Positions 58,801 through 64,000 of a stretch of 64,000 nt of DNA are shown here, in pieces (position 1 is the first letter of the stretch; every line of letters begins with the position of its first letter). The stretch comes from Eulemur rufifrons. Lineage: Eukaryota; Chordata; Mammalia; Primates; Lemuridae. Location of the stretch: the NCBI RefSeq assembly GCF_041146395.1, contig NC_090996.1:34186738-34250737 (forward strand), read 5' to 3'. The notes beneath the pieces are model-generated. The model saw only the letters and a program-made list of their open reading frames with translations, did not search any database and was not told the DNA's origin. The translations under genes were made by a program, and so were the position numbers.

Positions 58801-61800
58801 CATGAGAACGGATCAACCAGTGGGGTGGAATAAAAAGTCCAGAAATAGCCTCAAACACACATGAAGATTTAGTATGTGATAATGTTGGCATCTTAAGTCA
58901 GCAAGGTGAAGAAGGACTTTTGGTTAAACGGTGTTGGGACAACTGAGTAGCCATTTGGTGAATTGGTACTTTACTTTGTATAGCAAGAAGAACTCCAAAA
59001 GGATCAGAGATTTTAAGTGTTTAAAACAAACAAACATAAAAGCACAATTAGAAAATATGAGTGAATTCCTTTATAACTATGGGATAGGAAGGCTTTTGTA
59101 ATTAAGACTCAAAAGCCCAGAAGCCTTGAAACAAAAAATTGATGATAGATTAAAATACATAAAAATTAAAAACTTATACATGCCAAAATAAGAAAGAAAT
59201 TTATAAGCAAATAAATACAATAAATTGGGGGAAATGTTTGCAGCTCATATCAGGCAGAAGCTTAATCTTCCTAATTTATAAACATCTCTTAGAAATAGGG
59301 AAAAGAAAGACCACAATAAATTCACTAAGACAAATTACCTTTAAATGTGTGAAAAGATGTCCAGCCCTACTCGATCAGAAATGCAAATTATTAAATAAAC
59401 CTCTACTGAGTTAACACTTTTTTTCGTGTGTCAGATTTATAGAAATAGAAACTCAACACACTGATGGTGAGGTTGCTGGGAAAAGGTATATTCCTGGGGG
59501 GCATGCAAAATACTACTGTCCTTGTGTGTGTGAATTTGTAACTACTCATGTTACAAATGTATTTGCCCTGTGATCCAGCAGCTCCACTTTTGGGAATTTT
59601 ACTGACACATACAGCAACAGAACACATTCAAAATGATGTACAAACAAGGATATTCATTGTGGTATTGTTCGTGTGGTAAAAACACAAGGTTGGAAACCTT
59701 CCAAGTGTCTGTCTGTAGGAGACTGGTTGAATATGGTGTGTCCATGCATCATACCATGATAAATCTCTATGCACTGGGATATTGTGGTTGGAAAAAGCAA
59801 GTAGTCAAAATATACCTAGTATGTTACCTTTTTTATAAGAAAGGGCAAGAAAAAGTATTACCTAAAGAGACAACAGAATAATAAAAAGAAACTAGTAAAA
59901 ACTATAAAAACTGGAGGATGAATAGAATGGATGGGAACAGGTGTTGGAGTAAGGCATCTCAGTATATACCTTCCCATGTTTTGACTTTTTGAGTCACACA
60001 AATGCATTAGCTATTAAAATTTTAATTTTAAAGATTAGTACACTAAAAGAATGTAAAATATATTCATTGACACTTGCAGGAAAAAGAGAAATATGAGTTT
60101 CAGTGAATTGCCCTCAAAACAGATATTTAGTTCTTTAAAATTAATATAACCTAACGTTTATAACTTATAAAATACTGGCAGTAATTTCTTAAAACTGAGA
60201 ACAAGCTGAGGAAACCTGGTACCACTAGCAATATCATTAACTAGATTTCCTAAAGCAATGAGATAAGAAAAAGGGATGAAGAGCAATACATTTTAGAAAG
60301 GGAGGGAACCAAAATATTTGTATTTAGGAAATCTAAAGGGATCCACTAAAACATTATTCTATATAATAGTTTTAAAGTAAATAGGGAATAAACATATATC
60401 AATAGCATTCATAAATAAATACAAAATAATGAAAGTTCTCATTTAGAATGACAATAAATAGGAGTTAACCAGAGATTTTTTTTAATTAGCTTTCTGGATT
60501 ATGGGGGAAAAAAGGATATTTTATTGGTAAACATAAAAGAAGATTTTTATTTATTTATGTATTCGAGACATGGTTTCACTCTATTGCCCGGGCTAGAGTG
60601 CAGTGGCGTCAGCCCAGGTCACAGCAACCTCAGACTCCTAGGCTTAAGTGATCCTCCTGCCTCAGCCTCCCAAGTAGCCAGGACTACAGGTGTACAACTA
60701 CCACGTCTAGCTAATTTTTCTATATTTTGTAGAGATGAGGTCTTGCTGTATTGCCCAGACTGGTCTCAAACTCCTGGCCTTGATTTGTCCTCCCACCTCA
60801 GCCTCCCAAAGTGCTAAGATTACAGGTGTGAGCCACCATGCCTGGCCTAAAAGATTTTTAGATAATGGAGAGCCAGAGTTCTAAATGGGAAAACTAAAGT
60901 CATGTAAAGATATTGGTACCTTTTAAATTTATTTATACTGTAAATGCAGTAAGACTTAAAAATTTTTGAAAAGATGGAAGTATTTTGGCTGGTCTTACCA
61001 AAACTAGACATGTTACAACACTATAACTAAAACAGTGTGGTACTAGTGAAAGATAAAATATAGCCCACTTGTGTATAAGGCTAATATAAACCTTACAAAA
61101 CAAGGTGAAAATGAGACTGTTATAAACTATAAAAATAAGTTGTAGAAGAACAGCCAGAAAACAGCAGAAATTTGTCAGATCCTAAAAGACTGATTTATTT
61201 TTTTTTTCTGGTTTTAAGTTGTGGAGTTAAAGAGGAAGACTTCAATTAAAAACTATATTTTAATCTACAATGGTTGACAAGGCCAGGCATGGTGGCTCAC
61301 GCCTATAATCCTAGCACTCTGGGAGGCCGAAGCGGGAGAATTGTTTGAGCTCAGGAGTTTGAGACCAGCCTGAGCAAGAGCGAGACCCCATCTCTACTAA
61401 AAATTTTTAAAAAAAGAAAATAATGCTTGACAAAGAGATTAAGATCTGTAATATATAAAATTTATATCTCTTACCCCAATAGATAAATTATTTTGCATCA
61501 TGAAAATGCAGACTAAAACTACAATGAGAAACCATTTATACTTATTAAATATTTCTAAATTTAATGCTGGCAAGAATAGGTAAAATTGATACTCACATGT
61601 TGGTGGTTGTATTGAAATTGGTACAGCTTTGGAAAGCAGTGTGGAAGTTCATATCAAGAGCTGTGATAAAAATTGACATATGCTTTGACCCAGCATTTTC
61701 ATTATCCAAAGGGAGTGATTTAAAGTAATAATACAAAAGAAAAAATCTATTGGTGTGAAACTGCTAAATCCCGCAGAGATTCACATTTCAGCTTCAGGAT

Positions 61801-63437
61801 CAGCTCCATGTCTGAGTGGTTGATTTGAACCCTTTCCTTTATTCTCAATCAATTGTTAGAGTTGAGGGGTCCCTCGTCACACAGGTATGTTCACAGCACA
61901 CTTGATTTTCACTTTACTTCTTTATAATCAGTTATTTCATGTAGTTTTAAAAAAATTATTACATAAGACAGAAAAGCCTATTAATCATAAGTAGCCCAGA
62001 TTTTCACAAAATGTATGCACTCATCTACCACCCCAAATTGGCTATTCCTAGCACCCCAGAAATCCCTCTTGTGCCCTCTGCCCAGTCACTACTTGTCCTC
62101 TTCCCCAAAGAAAAACACCCCTGACTTTTATCAGTTGTGGTAATCTCTTTGATGGTCAAATAATCTTGTGTGTGACTATGCTATGCCTTCTTTAATTTTG
62201 GTCATTTGAATTGTTTCTAGTTTTTTATTGTATAGGATACTGTAATATTATTCAATGATAATATTATAATATTATTTAATATAGTGAAAACCTGTAAGCA
62301 GTTCATCTTGCCATTCAGTTACTAGATTCCTAAAGACAATGCGTGGTGTCATTTATGATTTATGTTCTTCATCTCCTAGTCCTTAGCTGAGTGCTCCACA
62401 CACAGTATAGGTCAAAATGTACTGTTGAGTAATTGATGCCTATTGGAGAACAAACATATGAAGTCTTTCACTGCACTCCCACTTTTTTTTTTCAAGTGAG
62501 AAGAGGATTGTGTGCTTTTGCATAGTGGGGAATGGAAAGATGTATCAATCATGTATCCCAGCTTCAGTAAGAATGAAAGAATGTTGATGACGGTATCCAC
62601 CAGTCCTCAGATTTCTGGCTTTCAAGGTTATTGTGTCATAAGAAATCTAACTTGTTTTTTCCTGCCTGGTGTTGTCATATCCCTCAAAATTTATTAAATT
62701 CTCTCTTTGTTTCAGCAGTCAATGACAGTAATCCTGGGAGTGATAAACTTCAGAAGGAACCAATGGAGAATGAAGATAGTAAAGAAAAGTCTTTAGATTG
62801 TGATGAAATGGATTGTTCCTTGGTCTCTGAGCAACCTCCAGATTGCCAGGAAGAAGAAAAACTAAATACGTCTGTTCCAAAGAAAAGGAAAATGAGAAAT
62901 CTTTTAGTTACCATTGAAAATGATACTCCACTAGAGGAACTCTCAAAATATGTGGACATCAATGTTATTGCACTTACTCGAAATCGGAGAACAAGGAGAT
63001 GGTACACTTGTCCATTATGTGGGAAACAATTTAATGAAAGTTCTTACCTTATTTCCCACCAGAGGACTCATACCGGAGAAAAACCATATGACTGTAGTCA
63101 CTGTGGGAAAAGCTTCAATCATAAAACAAACCTCAATAAACATGAGCGAATCCATACAGGAGAGAAACCTTATTCCTGTTCTCAGTGTGGCAAAAACTTT
63201 CGTCAGAATTCTCATCGAAGTCGCCATGAAGGAATCCATGTAAGGGAGAAGATATTTAAGTGTCCAGAATGTGGGAAAACCTTCCCAAAAAATGAAGAAT
63301 TTGTGCTTCATCTGCAGAGTCATGAGGCTGAGAGGCCATATGGTTGCAAAAAATGTGGGAGAAGATTTGGTCGGTTGTCAAACTGTACCCGGCATGAGAA
63401 AACCCACTCAGCATGTAAGACTCGAAAGCAGAAATGA
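55881..63437 (+). CDS. ZNF200: ZNF200, C2H2 zinc-finger protein
   Basis: This is a nuclear zinc-finger protein without SCAN or KRAB. Four coding exons join in phase: 55881-56130, 56756-56847, 57123-57246 and 62716-63437, for 1188 nt and 395 aa, the length of human ZNF200. The first coding exon begins at acceptor 55798-55799 and the ATG at 55881 ([10 protein letters not shown]) matches the human start. The N-terminal 250 residues have no classical domain; exon three carries [16 protein letters not shown], which resembles a decayed KRAB-like stretch. Five C2H2 fingers follow from about residue 252. Fingers one to three use TGEKPY-type linkers, and the last two have diverged linkers (REKIFK, EAERPYG). 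The tail is basic (KTRKQK). The final intron is 5.5 kb and filled with L1 and Alu. No poly(A) signal is seen before the window ends, so the 3' UTR runs past 64000. Confidence 0.95.
57590..60010 (+). mobile_element. Old L1 fragment(s), sense
   Basis: L1 ORF2 and 3' words appear in order: gaaaaggtgtttgacaaaat, ggtgttgggacaactgag, ctgtgatccagcagctccac, ggatattcattgtggtat. The frame is broken by many stops, and a short Alu-related insert interrupts it at 57709. Confidence 0.8.
57709..57886 (+). mobile_element. Alu-related monomer or internally deleted Alu
   Basis: A 7SL-derived arm with tail (AAAT)n, inserted in the L1. It is flanked by acaattca copies. Confidence 0.75.
60546..60848 (-). mobile_element. 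Alu in the ZNF200 intron
   Basis: Full-length diverged reverse dimer. Confidence 0.9.
61283..61418 (+). mobile_element. Alu left arm
   Basis: A single forward arm ending in an A-rich stretch. It lies opposite in orientation to the Alu at 60546, so the two could pair in the pre-mRNA. Confidence 0.85.
61430..61760 (+). mobile_element. Old L1 fragment, sense
   Basis: Words such as gaaaatgcagactaaaactacaatgag and gctttggaaagcagtgtgg match the end of L1 ORF2. Confidence 0.7.
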
Positions 63438-64000
63438 TGTTAGGAAAGGTCTTATGGTCCTGTCTGAACATGAAAAGTTTCATAAGGAATTCTGAATTCC
63501 CAGGCTGCCTAAAAAGATACAGATATGTGAAAACCTCATTATTGTCAAAATTGGATAAATACCAATCTTGGCTGAAACCTCAACTTGTTAGAAAATTCAC
63601 AGGGAAGGAAACATCTTCAAGGGCTATACCTCAGTTAGCATCCAGGCTTTTTGAACTAACGAACTTTCTTTTGTGAAGCACGAGAATGTACAGATCACAG
63701 ATCCCTATCCCAAGAAAGACTTTTAATATGAGTGTAGAGGCTATTTACTTGCAAGGTGAACAGAGTGACTCATGTCTATTGAAAGTATATCCATCCCCCG
63801 CCCCATGGGAATTCATACTTGAAAAGTAATCAAAGGCCCTTATCTGGAACTGTGTTCTCCTGAAAGAACCAAACTACTGATTTGTTAAGCCAACGGCTTC
63901 TAATAGCAATTCATATCACCCTCTCAGAACACCTGTTAACTCTTGAGTGTTGAAAGGAATTGTTTACTTTAGAATACAGGAAAACTACAGCAATTGAACG
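63438..64000 (+). other. ZNF200: ZNF200 3' UTR (incomplete)
   Basis: Sequence after the ZNF200 stop has no repeat that I recognise and no AATAAA. A short open frame at about 63434-63676 has no recognisable content. Confidence 0.6.

Larger units (their letters stand above)
57247..62715 (+). other. ZNF200: ZNF200 last intron
   Basis: A 5.5-kb AT-rich intron filled by L1 fragments and three Alu-related insertions. An open frame near 57111-57515 only extends the preceding exon. About 61760-62700 is unique AT-rich sequence with no exon seen. Confidence 0.7.

Overview
This is a vertebrate nuclear window. Introns with GT/AG junctions, CpG islands, SCAN-KRAB-C2H2 zinc-finger genes, and L1, L2, MIR and Alu repeats place it in a primate. 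Many Alu copies carry features I associate with strepsirrhine (lemur-type) Alus: 'cctagcactctgggagg', a right-arm linker near 'gacaactaaaaatatatatag', and 'gctgacgccacggcac'. A Malagasy lemur or close relative is the best guess. The species is inferred, not shown.

Gene content and order match the human 16p13.3 block around MEFV, in reverse orientation. From left to right: ZNF75A (minus, 5' part only, running off the left edge), TIGD7 (plus), ZNF263 (minus), MEFV/pyrin (plus) and ZNF200 (plus, last 3' UTR running off the right edge). ZNF75A and TIGD7 are head to head across a CpG island at about 4.15-5.33 kb. ZNF263 starts in an island at about 25.3-26.2 kb and ZNF200 in one at about 54.37-55.1 kb. 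Two further GC-rich islands (about 13.4-14.1 kb and 30.24-30.85 kb) have no protein gene assigned. The second carries two NF-Y boxes and a ZNF143-type motif, and sits where a non-coding transcript would fit between ZNF263 and MEFV.

I rebuilt the coding exons by hand from splice sites, reading frame and remembered human proteins. ZNF263 has 6 coding exons (684 aa; human 683). MEFV has 10 exons (822 aa; human 781). ZNF200 has 4 coding exons (395 aa, as in human). TIGD7 has one coding exon (548 aa). ZNF75A has three coding exons in the window, giving 231 residues including an intact SCAN domain that the human reference protein I remember lacks.

The genes do not form an operon or pathway. Three are zinc-finger transcription factors (SCAN, KRAB or neither), one is a domesticated Tigger transposase, and one is the pyrin inflammasome sensor. 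The most notable points are: pyrin residues equal to human familial Mediterranean fever variants; a pyrin exon 2 about 153 nt longer than human; a 273-bp inverted duplication with about 98.5% identical arms; a tailless Alu fragment with target-site duplications; and two orphan promoters. No tRNA, rRNA or CRISPR array was seen.
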